This document shows, in pieces, positions 26,300 to 35,801 of a stretch of 64,000 nucleotides of DNA. Below the pieces are notes generated by a model. That model did no database searches. It was given only the letters and a program-made list of their open reading frames with translations, and was not told the origin of the DNA. The stretch spans positions 1-64,000 of the forward strand of contig PLXS01000019.1 of the NCBI GenBank assembly GCA_003151515.1, written 5' to 3'. The translations under genes were made by a program, and so were the position numbers. The stretch is from Opitutaceae bacterium (lineage in GTDB: Bacteria; Verrucomicrobiota; Verrucomicrobiia; Opitutales; Opitutaceae). Position 1 is the first letter of the stretch, and each line of letters starts with the position of its first letter.

Positions 26300-29200
26300 T
26301 CAGAGCTCGACGGTTATCGAGTTTTCTCCTGCCGACAAGTGCGCCCTCAAGTCGGACTCGCGGATGCGCAGGCCTCCCTTCCGGTACGGGTTCGCCTCAC
26401 GCCTGCCTGTCGTGATTTCGACCCCGTTCACGCGCACCAGGTGGGGCGAGTGCGTGCCGTTCCGCACCCGGTAGGTTATCTTCACGGTGCGCCCGCACAG
26501 CGTCGCCCGGACAACCAGCCCGTCGAGCCCGCGGGGAAGGACCGGGTCGAACACAACGTCGCCGAAGGACTCGCGCAGGCCGAGGAGGCAGGTGCGCACC
26601 TTGTGGACGTAGAGGCCGGGGCCGCTCGAGTACAGCCTCCATCCGCCGCGCACGCCGACCTTTCCCGACCTGAGCTCCCCCCATCGTCTTGCCGCCTCGA
26701 CGCGGTCGCCGAAATCGGCGTCGGAGCTCGAGAAATAGACGTTGCTCTGCCTGGGCATCGCGTTCGCCACCGACTGCTTGAGAGCCACCGGATTCACGAC
26801 CTGGAGGGCTGTCCAGAGCCCTTCGGCATCTCCGACCTTGGCCAGCGCCTCGGCGTACCGGATGTGTGCGTGGACATACTGCAGGCCGACCTCGCGGCCC
26901 ACGTTGGCCGCGGTGTCCGCCCGCTTGAAGAGGCGCTCGCAGCCGCCTTGGTACGTTGCGGGCTCGCTCATCAAGCGAACACCGTCAGGGTAGAGCAGAT
27001 CGCGGTGCACGATCTCCATGTGCTTGGCCGCCTCGTCGGCCGTGAAAACCTCCGCGAGCACGGCCCGCGTCATTGGCAGCAGGCGGTAGCGTATCGCCGT
27101 CACGGCGTCGTCAGGGTGCAGAAGAGCGCGCAACGTGCCGTCTCGCTCGGTCACCATGAATCCGGCGACGACTCCGTTGGGCATAAGTCTGCCCGCGAAA
27201 TCGCGACGCATGCGCGCGAGCAGCGCTTGGATCCTCGACAGGCGCACCGGCTCGCCGATCTGGCGGTAGACCTCGGCCAGCTGGCGGAACGTGTGGTAGG
27301 CGAGGCCGACGGTCCAGCTGCTGATCATCCGGGTGCGCATCTCGGGATCTGCGGGACGAAGCGTGTCATCCCAGTCGCCGTCCCCGTAGTTCACGAGCGC
27401 CGTTCCAGGCACAAAACGCGTCTCACACAGGTCGATGACCCTGTCGCAGTGCTGGAGCAGGTTCTCTTCGGGCCCGCAGGCCTCGAAGCCCTCGGGGTTG
27501 GTGTAGCCCGTTTTCCATCGCAGGAAATCCATGTCGTTGCTGGCCTCGACATAGTCGCAGAGCGCCTTCACCGGCCAGAAACACACGTCGCCGTGGCTGC
27601 CGACCTGCCGAATCTGCTGGTAGGGAGGGTGCATGAACCACTGGGGCCAGCTGCCGTCGTGGACGTACTGTTGCAGGAACACGGTCTCGAGCGTTCGCCG
27701 GGCGACCGACCATTGTCCCGCCGACAGCAGCCACTCGATCGATCCCTGGCAGACGTCGCGCACGCCCCAGGCGGCGCCGCCATGCTGCTCCAGGCCGTGC
27801 GGAGCCGAAAAATGGATGGCCGCGTTGTGGACGAACCAGGGGAGGATCTCGTCCAACCTTGCCACGGCCTCTGCGCAGGCTACGCGTCCCGCAGGATTGG
27901 CGGCCGGCGGAGCGGTCACGCGCACCGGAGGTTGGGGCGGTCCGGACGGCTCAGGCGCGCGCTTCCACTCGTTTCGGGCGGCCTCCAGGAGCGCCTTCAA
28001 CGCCCCTGTCCCGTTCAGACTCCCGCAAAGTACGACGCCCAGCCTGCTGGTAGCGCCCTGCCGGAGGGTGACGCAGGAAAACCCTCGGGCTGCGCCGCTC
28101 TCGTAGAGCGCGCTGTCGCACTCCAGCAGCGCACCCCTGCCGGCGTCAGCCGACGCAATGGCGAAGCAGGCCCCGGGAATGCGGCTGCCCACAACGCTCA
28201 CGGGGTCGGGCTTGCAGAGGGCCCAGCCCTCGCCCCCGAATATCTGGACCGTTCCAGGCAGTTCGAACTCGTTGGCGCCGAGGGCAAGCGTGTGCGTCAC
28301 CATGAACTCGGCGGGATTGCCACCTCCCCTGACGCGCAGCTCAAGGAACACCGCCGCCTGGTTGCGCGAACACCACACGCGAGCCTCGACGACGTCCGGC
28401 CCAAGCTTGTAGAGCCAGCGCGCATCTGAAGGCGTCATCGCGAACGCAGAGGGCACGCCCAGCTGGTGCCAGGCTCCCGACCGGCGCAGGAAGACCCTCT
28501 GGCCTGACGCCCGTCCGACGCCGATGAAGTCCCGCACAACGGGAAGGAGCAGGGCGAGCGACTGGTTGCCAAGGTACGCCTGCGTGGAGAATATCCCGGA
28601 AGCATAGCAGGTTGTCCCCATCTGTTCGGGGTCGATCCAGCGCCAGGCGCCGCTGCGAAGGATGTGCCCGTGAGGCCGCGCAACGGGCGCCTCCTTGTCG
28701 AGCGCCACCACGTGCGTTGCGTCGCCGGTGAAAAAGGACAGAAGGCTGCCGTCCGCGCCAAACTCCTCGTGGCGCCGCTTGCCCGGGAACCAATCGCTCC
28801 AGTCGGCCTCTGCCGGCCGCGCGCCATGAAGCCACGGGGCCGCGGCAAATATCGAGGGGGGGGCGGCTCGCAGGCTGGCCGCCGTGGAATCGCGGGGATC
28901 CGCCCAGACGGCGGGCAGCACCTCGCGAAGGCTGTCCAGGTCGCTTGCGGATGAGGCTGCCGGGTGGTCCGGCTTGAAACGGCACACGAAGACAATCTTC
29001 GCCTGGCCTCCCGGCACGACGGAGCATGGTCGGCTCTGGAGCCCCACGAGCGCGGACTCCTGCTGAAGCCGCCTCGACGGCAGGGACGCCGATCGAACGG
29101 CCGCGGGCACCTGGGTAAGCCTGTGGTCGGCGCCGAAGAACTGGGTTGCATCCGTGCAGAAGGAGGCAGCGCCCCCCGCGCAGGCGGCTGCCAGCCAAGG

Positions 29201-29827
29201 ATGGCGGTCCCCTGTCATTTCCAGGTTCTGGCGCGCAAGTATGGCCCAGCCGAACTGCGGATCCTCCACCGGAAGGAGGTCGATGTACTGCGAATTGAAT
29301 GCCTCGCTGTTCCTCACGGCGGCCTCGTCGCCAAGCCCGAGGTCCTGCGCCATCAGCACGTCGATTTCGGCCGTCTGAGCGGACGCATTCTCGATCCGGA
29401 CACTCCATGCCCATGCAGACAGCTCGCCGTGCAGGGCGAGCGTGGCCGTGCAGGTCCAGCCAGCCCTCGGCTTGGAGACCCATTCGACCCAATTGGAGCC
29501 GATGACGCGATGGGCTATCCCGGCACCCACGAGGGGCGCCCAACCGATGGAGCCTCGCTCCCGCCAGCGCACGACGAGACGGAAATAGCCGTCTTCGGCC
29601 GGCCCAGGCAGGCATTGGTTGATGAGAGTCGTTTCGTGGCGAAGCGCGAAGAGCGCGCCGCCGGTGGTGATCTGCGCGAGCAGCCCCGAACCCGACCTAA
29701 GGCATGTTGGAGCGAATTCATCCGCGGTGCTGAGCCTAAGGGCCCCATCGCTTGATTGGGCTTTGGGCGGCGCGGCATCGGTTCGAATGCCGTTTGCCGC
29801 GGCGTTACTGGGACGTGAAACAGGCAC
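26300..29827 (-). CDS. GH94 phosphorylase, probable 1,2-beta-oligoglucan phosphorylase
   Basis: The 1175-residue protein has no signal peptide and is probably cytoplasmic. It has an N-terminal beta-sandwich half and a C-terminal (alpha/alpha)6 barrel. The GH94 general acid lies in NYGDGDWDDTLRP at about residue 815, and WPQWFMHPPYQQIRQVGSHGD is a conserved barrel stretch. Its length and domain layout fit 1,2-beta-oligoglucan phosphorylase (about 1100 residues) better than cellobiose phosphorylase (about 800). The reaction would be sophorooligosaccharide + phosphate to alpha-glucose 1-phosphate and a shortened chain. The start is GTG at 29827, with no clear ribosome site. The shared operator lies 177 bases upstream, and the esterase gene follows after 23 bases. 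Confidence 0.83.
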   Translation of the reverse strand: MPVSRPSNAAANGIRTDAAPPKAQSSDGALRLSTADEFAPTCLRSGSGLLAQITTGGALFALRHETTLINQCLPGPAEDGYFRLVVRWRERGSIGWAPLVGAGIAHRVIGSNWVEWVSKPRAGWTCTATLALHGELSAWAWSVRIENASAQTAEIDVLMAQDLGLGDEAAVRNSEAFNSQYIDLLPVEDPQFGWAILARQNLEMTGDRHPWLAAACAGGAASFCTDATQFFGADHRLTQVPAAVRSASLPSRRLQQESALVGLQSRPCSVVPGGQAKIVFVCRFKPDHPAASSASDLDSLREVLPAVWADPRDSTAASLRAAPPSIFAAAPWLHGARPAEADWSDWFPGKRRHEEFGADGSLLSFFTGDATHVVALDKEAPVARPHGHILRSGAWRWIDPEQMGTTCYASGIFSTQAYLGNQSLALLLPVVRDFIGVGRASGQRVFLRRSGAWHQLGVPSAFAMTPSDARWLYKLGPDVVEARVWCSRNQAAVFLELRVRGGGNPAEFMVTHTLALGANEFELPGTVQIFGGEGWALCKPDPVSVVGSRIPGACFAIASADAGRGALLECDSALYESGAARGFSCVTLRQGATSRLGVVLCGSLNGTGALKALLEAARNEWKRAPEPSGPPQPPVRVTAPPAANPAGRVACAEAVARLDEILPWFVHNAAIHFSAPHGLEQHGGAAWGVRDVCQGSIEWLLSAGQWSVARRTLETVFLQQYVHDGSWPQWFMHPPYQQIRQVGSHGDVCFWPVKALCDYVEASNDMDFLRWKTGYTNPEGFEACGPEENLLQHCDRVIDLCETRFVPGTALVNYGDGDWDDTLRPADPEMRTRMISSWTVGLAYHTFRQLAEVYRQIGEPVRLSRIQALLARMRRDFAGRLMPNGVVAGFMVTERDGTLRALLHPDDAVTAIRYRLLPMTRAVLAEVFTADEAAKHMEIVHRDLLYPDGVRLMSEPATYQGGCERLFKRADTAANVGREVGLQYVHAHIRYAEALAKVGDAEGLWTALQVVNPVALKQSVANAMPRQSNVYFSSSDADFGDRVEAARRWGELRSGKVGVRGGWRLYSSGPGLYVHKVRTCLLGLRESFGDVVFDPVLPRGLDGLVVRATLCGRTVKITYRVRNGTHSPHLVRVNGVEITTGRREANPYRKGGLRIRESDLRAHLSAGENSITVEL

Positions 29828-30190
29828 CGAGGAGGGGTTTAGGCGGACCTTTCAATCCGTATTTCATCGGGATCAGCGCTTGCGTATGAACGGTTGGCTT
29901 TGACTGATCGCCTTCCCGCGTCTCGAAAGCGCCGGTGCGGACATTGGTTTCTTGTTGGGGTTTCCCCGGTGTCTTTGCCCGCCGAGGATTCCAAATGAAT
30001 ATATGACAACATTTGCAAAGCAATATAAATGCTCCGAACCAGGCCGGACCGCGGCCGGAGCGGAGCGCCCCCAAGACCCGGGCATTGCCAGAAACTCGCA
30101 GGCGCCATGCCATCGACTGACCGCAGTGGCGAAAAATACACCAAGACAACCGGCTTCAGCAAGTACCTATGCCCTAGGCAGAAAGCGCGC
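29828..30190. other. promoter region of the GH94 operon
   Basis: No gene is seen in these 363 bases between the LacI gene's stop and the GH94 start, both leftward. An AT-rich patch at about 29990-30030 contains the shared operator and is the probable promoter region for the GH94-esterase pair. No strong terminator for the LacI transcript is visible. Confidence 0.5.
30004..30017 (+). promoter_or_regulatory. shared 14-bp operator upstream of GH94 gene
   Basis: TGACAACATTTGCA, identical to the copies at 21889-21902 (complement) and 31483-31496, stands in an AT-rich patch 177 bases upstream of the GH94 start. A further AAGCAATATA tail gives it an extended, partly repeated half-site. Confidence 0.65.
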
Positions 30191-31267
30191 CTAGTGGCTT
30201 ACGAGCTGGGTCGAGTCCCGAATCACGAGGGCCGCAGGCAAGTTGCTTAAAACGGCGCCCTGGGTCTGCGTCGGCCGGGTCGCCGCCTCGACAAGGAGAC
30301 TGACAGCGCGCTCGGCGAGGTCCGAGAGGGGCTGGCGGACCGTGGTAAGCGCTGGCCGGCACACTGTCGCCCAAAGTCCGTCGTCGAACCCGACGATGGA
30401 GATTTCGTTGGGGCAGCTAATGCCGGCCGATCGGGCCGCATCTATCGCGCCGAACGCGATCTCGTCATTGGCGCAGCACACTCCCGTCGGCCGCTCGGCG
30501 CCCTTGAGGAACGCCGTCATTCCTGCGCGGCCGGTCTCGGCATTGAAGGGGCCGTCGAAGACCCATTCCGGCCGCGGCTCGGCGCCCCCCCGCTTCAACG
30601 TCTCAATGTAGCCCTGCTTGCGCTCTACCGCATCCCTTGAGCCCGGGGGGCCGAGAAGCAACCCGATCTTCCTGTGTCCGAGCTGCAGCAGAAGGTTCGC
30701 GGCCGAGCGGGCGCCCCCTGTGTTGTCTATGCCGACGACCGGAACACCGATCAGATTGGGGTCGACATTGGGTGGCAGGACCGAGCGTGTCAGAACAAGC
30801 GGCCTGCGATAACCTTGGAGCTTCTGGACGTCGACCTCGGAGAGCGGCTCCGCCAGGTATATGATGCCGGAAGAGTCGAGGCCGAGGTGCTGGAGCGCCT
30901 CCCTGAAATCCGTGCGGGGCGTCTTGTGCAGGGTGCAAATGTGCACATCCCAGCTGCGGGCCGCAGCCGCGTGCAGCGATCCCGCGAGGAAGCGCCCGTA
31001 GAACTCCGAAAAGAATATGTTCTCATCAAGCGGAACCACAACGGTGAGCGTGGCGTTGAGCCCCCGCCTCAGAATGCGCGCGCCCGGGTTTGGCGAAAAC
31101 CTAAGCCGGTCCGCAAGATCGAGGATCTCCTTGCGCCGGACCGGGCTTACCAGATGGGCCGTCTCCTGGCGCAGGGCCCGGGACACCGTCGAAGGGGAAA
31201 CGCCGAGGCGCGTCGCGATCTGGACGATCCCGTCCTTGGGTTTCTTGGAACGTGAATGAATGGGCAT
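30191..31267 (-). CDS. LacI family transcriptional regulator
   Basis: The 358-residue regulator has a LacI helix-turn-helix at about residues 16-36 (IATRLGVSPSTVSRALRQ) and the hinge segment (LADRLRFSPNPGARILR). A periplasmic-binding-protein-like sugar-sensing core follows, with GVPVVGIDNTGGARSAANLL and GVCCANDEIAFGAIDAARSAG. It lies in the middle of the beta-1,2-glucan locus. The related Listeria sophorooligosaccharide cluster also carries a LacI gene. The ligand is likely sophorose or a longer oligosaccharide, but this is inferred. TTGCATACGTTTGCAG lies 62 bases upstream of its own start, so it may regulate itself. Confidence 0.92.
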   Translation of the reverse strand: MPIHSRSKKPKDGIVQIATRLGVSPSTVSRALRQETAHLVSPVRRKEILDLADRLRFSPNPGARILRRGLNATLTVVVPLDENIFFSEFYGRFLAGSLHAAAARSWDVHICTLHKTPRTDFREALQHLGLDSSGIIYLAEPLSEVDVQKLQGYRRPLVLTRSVLPPNVDPNLIGVPVVGIDNTGGARSAANLLLQLGHRKIGLLLGPPGSRDAVERKQGYIETLKRGGAEPRPEWVFDGPFNAETGRAGMTAFLKGAERPTGVCCANDEIAFGAIDAARSAGISCPNEISIVGFDDGLWATVCRPALTTVRQPLSDLAERAVSLLVEAATRPTQTQGAVLSNLPAALVIRDSTQLVSH

Positions 31268-31328
31268 TTTTGCGCCGTGCCTCCCATGGCACTAAGACTG
31301 ACGATGAGGGCGGCCTGCAAGCAAACTC

Positions 31329-31344
31329 TTGCATACGTTTGCAG
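31329..31344. promoter_or_regulatory. LacI-type operator candidate upstream of the LacI gene
   Basis: TTGCATACGTTTGCAG is a near-perfect palindrome with a central ACGT and outer TTGCA/TGCAG arms, typical of LacI-family operators. It is in the LacI leader region, and further TTTGCAG copies lie at about 31421 and 31450. It suggests autoregulation of the divergent LacI/GH144-like promoter region. Confidence 0.55.
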
Positions 31345-31482
31345 CAACGGTTGTGCAGCTACCGCAGGCGACAGGCACTCGGCGCTGCCGGATGAATTAC
31401 GTGCTAAAAAAAGCCGGCGCGTTTGCAGCGGCGCAGTGAATGATGCAGCGTTTGCAGGATCCCCAGTAATTTCTGGTTGCGG

Positions 31483-31496
31483 TGACAACATTTGCA
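31483..31496 (+). promoter_or_regulatory. shared 14-bp operator upstream of glycanase/ABC operon
   Basis: TGACAACATTTGCA, the same 14 bases found upstream of the GH94 and GH144/GH3 genes, lies 74 bases before the start of the 928-residue glycanase and 216 bases from the LacI start. Confidence 0.65.
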
Positions 31497-31570
31497 CCAT
31501 TTAGCTTTCATTCATCCCAGAGCCCCGGCCTCCAAGCCTGGGAGGCAAAACCCCAGATTCAGCGCTATTC

Positions 31571-34357
31571 ATGATCCAGGCCGCTAATCCACTGTTTCGT
31601 AAGACACTGTGGGTCAGCGTCATGGCTATGTCTTTGTCCCTGTTAGCGCCCGCGGGAATCAGGGCCCAGGCGGCGCCGACCCCCTGGCCGGGCGCTAGAC
31701 CGGCCGCTGTCCTTTCGCCGGAGGACGACCTTCTTCTGGATGAGGTTCAAAGGTCCGCGTTCCGCTTCTTCATGGAGCAGGCGGATCCCGTGACAGGCCT
31801 CGTTCGCGACCGGGCCCGCTCGGACGGTTCGCCGAGCGAGGGCAAGGCAAGCATCGCCGCGTCGGGTTTCGCATTCAGCGCGTGGGCTGTCGCGACGCAG
31901 CGGGGCTGGGTCGATCGCGAGCGGGCCGTGGAGCAGGTGCGCAAGTCCCTTCGCTTCCTTGCCGAGAAGGCGCCCCGCAGGCACGGCTTCTTCTACCACT
32001 TCATGGACATGGATACCGGCGAGCGGGCGTGGAAGTGCGAGGTGTCACCCATCGACACGGGCCTTTTCTTCGCCGGGGCGATCATGGCGCGCGAGTACTT
32101 CAAGGACCCCGAGATAACGTCCCTCGTCAACCGGCTCATCCTCGACGTCGACTGGGAGTGGTTCCTGAACGGCGGAACGACGCTCGTCATGGCGTGGTAC
32201 GACGAGCAGGGCTTCTCGAGGTATCGATGGGGCAAATACGCCGAGGACATGATGCTCGGCTTCCTGGGAATGGGCGCCGTCGAGCGGTCGCTCCCCGTGG
32301 GCTACTGGAACAACTGGGCGCGCAGGCCCGTCGGCACCTACGCAGGGCTGCATTTCATCGAGGGCCCGCAGCTCTTCATCCACCAGTTCACGCACGCCTT
32401 CGTCGACTTCCGCGATCTTCGCGACGCCTATGCCGACTACTATAGGAACTCGATCCTGGCCTCGCTGGCGCAGAGGCGCTTTTGCGTGGACTTAAGGAAC
32501 GAGTTCCCGAGCTGGGGGGAGAGGCTCTGGGGCCTCACCTCGTCGGACTCGGCTGACGGCTACAAGGCCTGGGGCGGGCCGCCCCGCACCATAGACGCCA
32601 ACGCCCTCGACGGGACGATTGCCCCGTGCGCGGCGGCGGGCTCGGTGCCCTTCGTGCCGAACGAGGCGATGATCACGCTCCACTACATGCGCACGGCGTT
32701 CGACCAGCGAATCTGGAGCCGCTACGGCTTCGTGGACGCCTTCAATCCGGAGACGGGCTGGGTCGACTCCGACGTGATCGGGATCGACCTGGGTATCTCG
32801 CTCCTGCAGGCGGAGAACGCCAGGACGGGCTTTGTCTGGGCCGTGTTCATGCAGGCGCCGGAGGTCCAAAGGGCCCTCGGCCGCGCCGGCTTCGCCTCGC
32901 AGAGGCGCGACCTGGCCTGGGCCGACCAGGAGCGGATGCACGAGCTTGCGGCCCAGACCTGGAACTCGATCGAGTCCCTGCCCGTGGGCGCCGAGTCGCT
33001 CGGCCTGAGACTTTCCTCCGTCCTGGCCGCGACCTCCCTCGGGCTTATAACCGAGAACGACGCGGTCGCCCGCGTGGCGCGCATCCTGGGCTCAACCGGT
33101 GCGCCGGCGAGCGAGCGCGGGCTTGCGACCTACGCGGCGAGCCTCGTCACCCTGCGAAATGCCATCCCCAAGCTCGCCCCCGAGGCCACGAGGAGGCTGG
33201 GGGCCATCGACTGGAGGAGGGTCAGCCTGGAGTCGAACCTCCTCGGGTCGGAGAGCCGGCTTGCCGCCTTTTTCCAGGTGGCGTCCGGGGCTCGGCCGGC
33301 CTCGGCATGGACCGACCTCAGGCGGTCGGCCGTGCCCGAGGGCCATGTCAACGTGCTCGAGCCGGCGCAGGTCCTCGACCAGGTGACGCCCGGCATCTGG
33401 CTCGACGAGGGGGCCATCGTTACGGGCGCCTCGGCGGCGCAGCTCGCGTACGCGATCGCCATCGAGAAGCGCAAGACCTCGGCGGAGCGCTTCCCCTACG
33501 ACGTGCAGTCGACGGCCCTCATGACCGAGAAGTTCCCCGCCGAGGTGGCTGTGGCGCTCAGGGCGGCCCCCATCCAGGCCTCCTGGCTCGCGCAGGCCGG
33601 CGCCGACGACAGGGCCCTCCTGGTGCTGAGCCTCGCCAACCTGCTGGCGCCGGACTGCCTGCGCCTCTGGTTCCAGCAGGATGCCCTGGTTCAGGCGGGC
33701 CGGGCGGCCATCGGGGAGTTCGGCGCGGCGGCGTTCGACCGCGACAACTCCGTGTTCGCCCGCAACGAGCTCGCGGTGCCCGTCAACGTGCCGCCCAGGC
33801 GCCGCGTCGACGCCGTCCGCTCGAGCCTGCCGCGCGACAAGTGGCAGTGGATCGACCTGAAGGGAACGAGCTACAAGGTCTCCGACGCCGACGTGAGGCC
33901 TGGGGACCCCGAGATCGAGCTTCGCTTCGCGCTCACCTGGGACCGCAAGGCGCTGCACTTCCACGCGGAGGCGCTGGACACGCCCTCCGGCTTCCGCCCC
34001 CCCGCGGGGCGCCGCTCGGTCGAACTGTTCGTGAACCCGAAGCGCGACGGGCTCGTGTGGCTGACGCCGGACAACTTCCAGTTTGCCTACACGCCGGGCG
34101 GCTCCGCCATGGAGTTCTTCCACAACCAGCCGGTGAAGGCCCGGATTGTGAGGACGGAGCACGGCTACACCGTGGACTCGGACATCGGATGGACCGAGCT
34201 AAAGATCGCCCCGAAGGCCGACCTCGAGTTTGACCTGACGGCGAACATCACGGCCGCGGGGACGAACGACATTGACCCGTCCCTCGAGCTCAGCTGGAGG
34301 TACTTCGAGCGCGCCGACGAGCGGTTTGGCCTCGGCACGGTCCGCCTGAGCCCGTAA
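31571..34357 (+). CDS. second glycoamylase-like (PF10091) protein with C-terminal CBM9-like domain
   Basis: The 928-residue exported protein has a signal peptide ending near residue 36 (LLAPAGIRAQA). A glycoamylase (alpha/alpha)6 domain at about 50-450 shows GFFYHFMDMDTGERAW, WGLTSSDSADGYKAWGGPP, AMITLHYMRTAFDQ and YGFVDAFNPETGWVDSD. A helical middle region follows at about 450-740, then a C-terminal beta-domain at about 750-928 (IELRFALTWDRKALHFHAEA) like CBM9-type modules. It shares the catalytic family with the GH144-type enzyme but differs in layout, so it may attack a different chain length or form. It opens the rightward operon with the ABC importer genes; the next gene starts 16 bases after its stop. 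Confidence 0.8.
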   Translation: MIQAANPLFRKTLWVSVMAMSLSLLAPAGIRAQAAPTPWPGARPAAVLSPEDDLLLDEVQRSAFRFFMEQADPVTGLVRDRARSDGSPSEGKASIAASGFAFSAWAVATQRGWVDRERAVEQVRKSLRFLAEKAPRRHGFFYHFMDMDTGERAWKCEVSPIDTGLFFAGAIMAREYFKDPEITSLVNRLILDVDWEWFLNGGTTLVMAWYDEQGFSRYRWGKYAEDMMLGFLGMGAVERSLPVGYWNNWARRPVGTYAGLHFIEGPQLFIHQFTHAFVDFRDLRDAYADYYRNSILASLAQRRFCVDLRNEFPSWGERLWGLTSSDSADGYKAWGGPPRTIDANALDGTIAPCAAAGSVPFVPNEAMITLHYMRTAFDQRIWSRYGFVDAFNPETGWVDSDVIGIDLGISLLQAENARTGFVWAVFMQAPEVQRALGRAGFASQRRDLAWADQERMHELAAQTWNSIESLPVGAESLGLRLSSVLAATSLGLITENDAVARVARILGSTGAPASERGLATYAASLVTLRNAIPKLAPEATRRLGAIDWRRVSLESNLLGSESRLAAFFQVASGARPASAWTDLRRSAVPEGHVNVLEPAQVLDQVTPGIWLDEGAIVTGASAAQLAYAIAIEKRKTSAERFPYDVQSTALMTEKFPAEVAVALRAAPIQASWLAQAGADDRALLVLSLANLLAPDCLRLWFQQDALVQAGRAAIGEFGAAAFDRDNSVFARNELAVPVNVPPRRRVDAVRSSLPRDKWQWIDLKGTSYKVSDADVRPGDPEIELRFALTWDRKALHFHAEALDTPSGFRPPAGRRSVELFVNPKRDGLVWLTPDNFQFAYTPGGSAMEFFHNQPVKARIVRTEHGYTVDSDIGWTELKIAPKADLEFDLTANITAAGTNDIDPSLELSWRYFERADERFGLGTVRLSP

Positions 34358-34373
34358 GAAGTAGAGCGAGGCC

Positions 34374-35801
34374 ATGCCCGGCTCCTTCACACGCAGGGTT
34401 CTCCTGGCGGGCGCCCTTGCCGCCGGCCTCGGCGGCTGCGCCCGCGGCCCCGATGGGGGGGCGAAGGGCTCGCGCGTGGTGGTCAACTACTGGGAGAAGT
34501 GGAGCGGGTTCGAGGCTGACTCCATGCAGCAGGTGGTCGACGATTTCAACGGGAGCCAGGACCGGATCGAGGTGCGCTTCCTCTCGGTGAGCCAGGTGGA
34601 CATCAAGCTGCTGCTTGCGACCTCGAGCGGGCACCCGCCGGACGTTGCGGGGCTCTGGTCGGACAACATCCCCGACTTCTCCGAGAAGGGCGCCCTGACC
34701 CCCCTCGACGCGGGCCTGGCCAAGGCGGGAATCGGCGCCGAGCGCTACATCCCGCTCTTCTGGGAGATGTGCAGGCACCGGGGCTTCACGTGGGGCCTGC
34801 CCACGACGCCGGGCTGCGTGGCGCTCTTCTACAACAAGAAGCTCTTCCGCGCGGCGGGCCTCGACCCCGAGCGCCCGCCCAGGACGTTCAGCGAGTTCGA
34901 GTCGATGAGCCGCCGCCTCACGCTCGTCGAGGTGGAGCGCTCGGGCCGGGTGGTGCGCGTCCCCCTCGATGACCTCACGGCCGGGGAGCGCGCGGCGCGC
35001 CGCTACACGCTTGTGCAGGTCGGTCACCTGCCCCAGGACGCCGGGATGTTCCTCTCGTGCTGGGGCTGCTGGTTCGGGGCGCGCTACTTTGACGGCGACA
35101 GGAGGATCGAGGCCGCCGACGCAGGCAATGTCGCGGCCTACGAGTGGATGGCCGGCGCGGCCCGCTCCTACGGCGTGGACGCCATGAAGAACTTCGTCTC
35201 GGGCTTCGGGGTGTCGCAGTCGGCGCAGACGCCCTTCCTCGGCGGGGCCGAGGCCATGGTCGTTCAGGGGCCGTGGATGACCAACTTCATAAGGCGGTAC
35301 GCACCGGGCCTGGAATGGGGCGTTGCGGCCTGCCCCGCCGCGGACGGGGTGGGGGACGGCCATCCGGTGACCCTTGCGCAGACCGATGTCGTCGTCATTC
35401 CCCGGGGGGCGCGCCACCCGCGGGAGGCTTTCGAGTTCATCTGCTACCTGCAGCGCAGGGAGGTCGCCGAGAGGCTGGCGAGGTCCCAGCAGAAATTCAC
35501 GGCCCTGAGGGACGTCTCGCCCGGCTTCCTGAGGGACCATCCCAACCCGGCGATCGGGCTGTTCATAGAGCTTGCGCGCAGCCCGGCCGCGCGCGCGGTG
35601 CCCAGGCTCTCCATCTGGCACGAGTACGACGCCGAGCTCAGCGTGGCCAGGGAGCGCGTCCTGTCCCTGCGCGAGGCGCCGGCCGAGGCGCTTGCCCAGG
35701 TGCAGCAGAGGATCCAGTGGAGGCTCGACCGGGTGATGCGCCGCTGGGACGCCGTCGGGGCCAAGCGCATCGCGGAATGGAAGGCGTATGACGCCTGGTG
35801 A
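34374..35801 (+). CDS. sugar ABC transporter substrate-binding lipoprotein
   Basis: The 475-residue solute-binding protein of the family 1 (MalE/UgpB) type has a lipoprotein leader (RRVLLAGALAAGLGGC, acylated Cys near residue 22). The mature part begins with VVVNYWEKWSGFEADSMQQV, a usual opening of these proteins, and later shows GVAACPAADG. It would deliver an oligosaccharide to the permeases encoded next, and its gene overlaps the first permease gene by 14 bases. In Listeria the homologous role is filled by a sophorooligosaccharide-binding protein. Here the TonB receptor would bring the sugar across the outer membrane first. Confidence 0.88.
   Translation: MPGSFTRRVLLAGALAAGLGGCARGPDGGAKGSRVVVNYWEKWSGFEADSMQQVVDDFNGSQDRIEVRFLSVSQVDIKLLLATSSGHPPDVAGLWSDNIPDFSEKGALTPLDAGLAKAGIGAERYIPLFWEMCRHRGFTWGLPTTPGCVALFYNKKLFRAAGLDPERPPRTFSEFESMSRRLTLVEVERSGRVVRVPLDDLTAGERAARRYTLVQVGHLPQDAGMFLSCWGCWFGARYFDGDRRIEAADAGNVAAYEWMAGAARSYGVDAMKNFVSGFGVSQSAQTPFLGGAEAMVVQGPWMTNFIRRYAPGLEWGVAACPAADGVGDGHPVTLAQTDVVVIPRGARHPREAFEFICYLQRREVAERLARSQQKFTALRDVSPGFLRDHPNPAIGLFIELARSPAARAVPRLSIWHEYDAELSVARERVLSLREAPAEALAQVQQRIQWRLDRVMRRWDAVGAKRIAEWKAYDAW

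Larger units (their letters stand above)
31268..31570. other. divergent control region rich in TTTGCA repeats
   Basis: No gene lies in these 303 bases. The tract holds the LacI-type palindrome at 31329-31344, two GCGTTTGCAG copies near 31420 and 31449, and the shared 14-bp operator at 31483-31496. It therefore looks like a densely repressed divergent promoter region for the LacI gene and the glycanase/ABC operon. Confidence 0.55.

Noticed and set aside
31321-31460. Possible short repeat array or CRISPR from repeated TTTGCAG words
   Set aside because: Only short irregular copies with no equal spacers; they fit operator half-sites.
32626-34233. Rightward 535-codon frame inside the second glycoamylase gene
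   Set aside because: Low-complexity Arg/Gly/Pro product in another frame of a well-supported gene.
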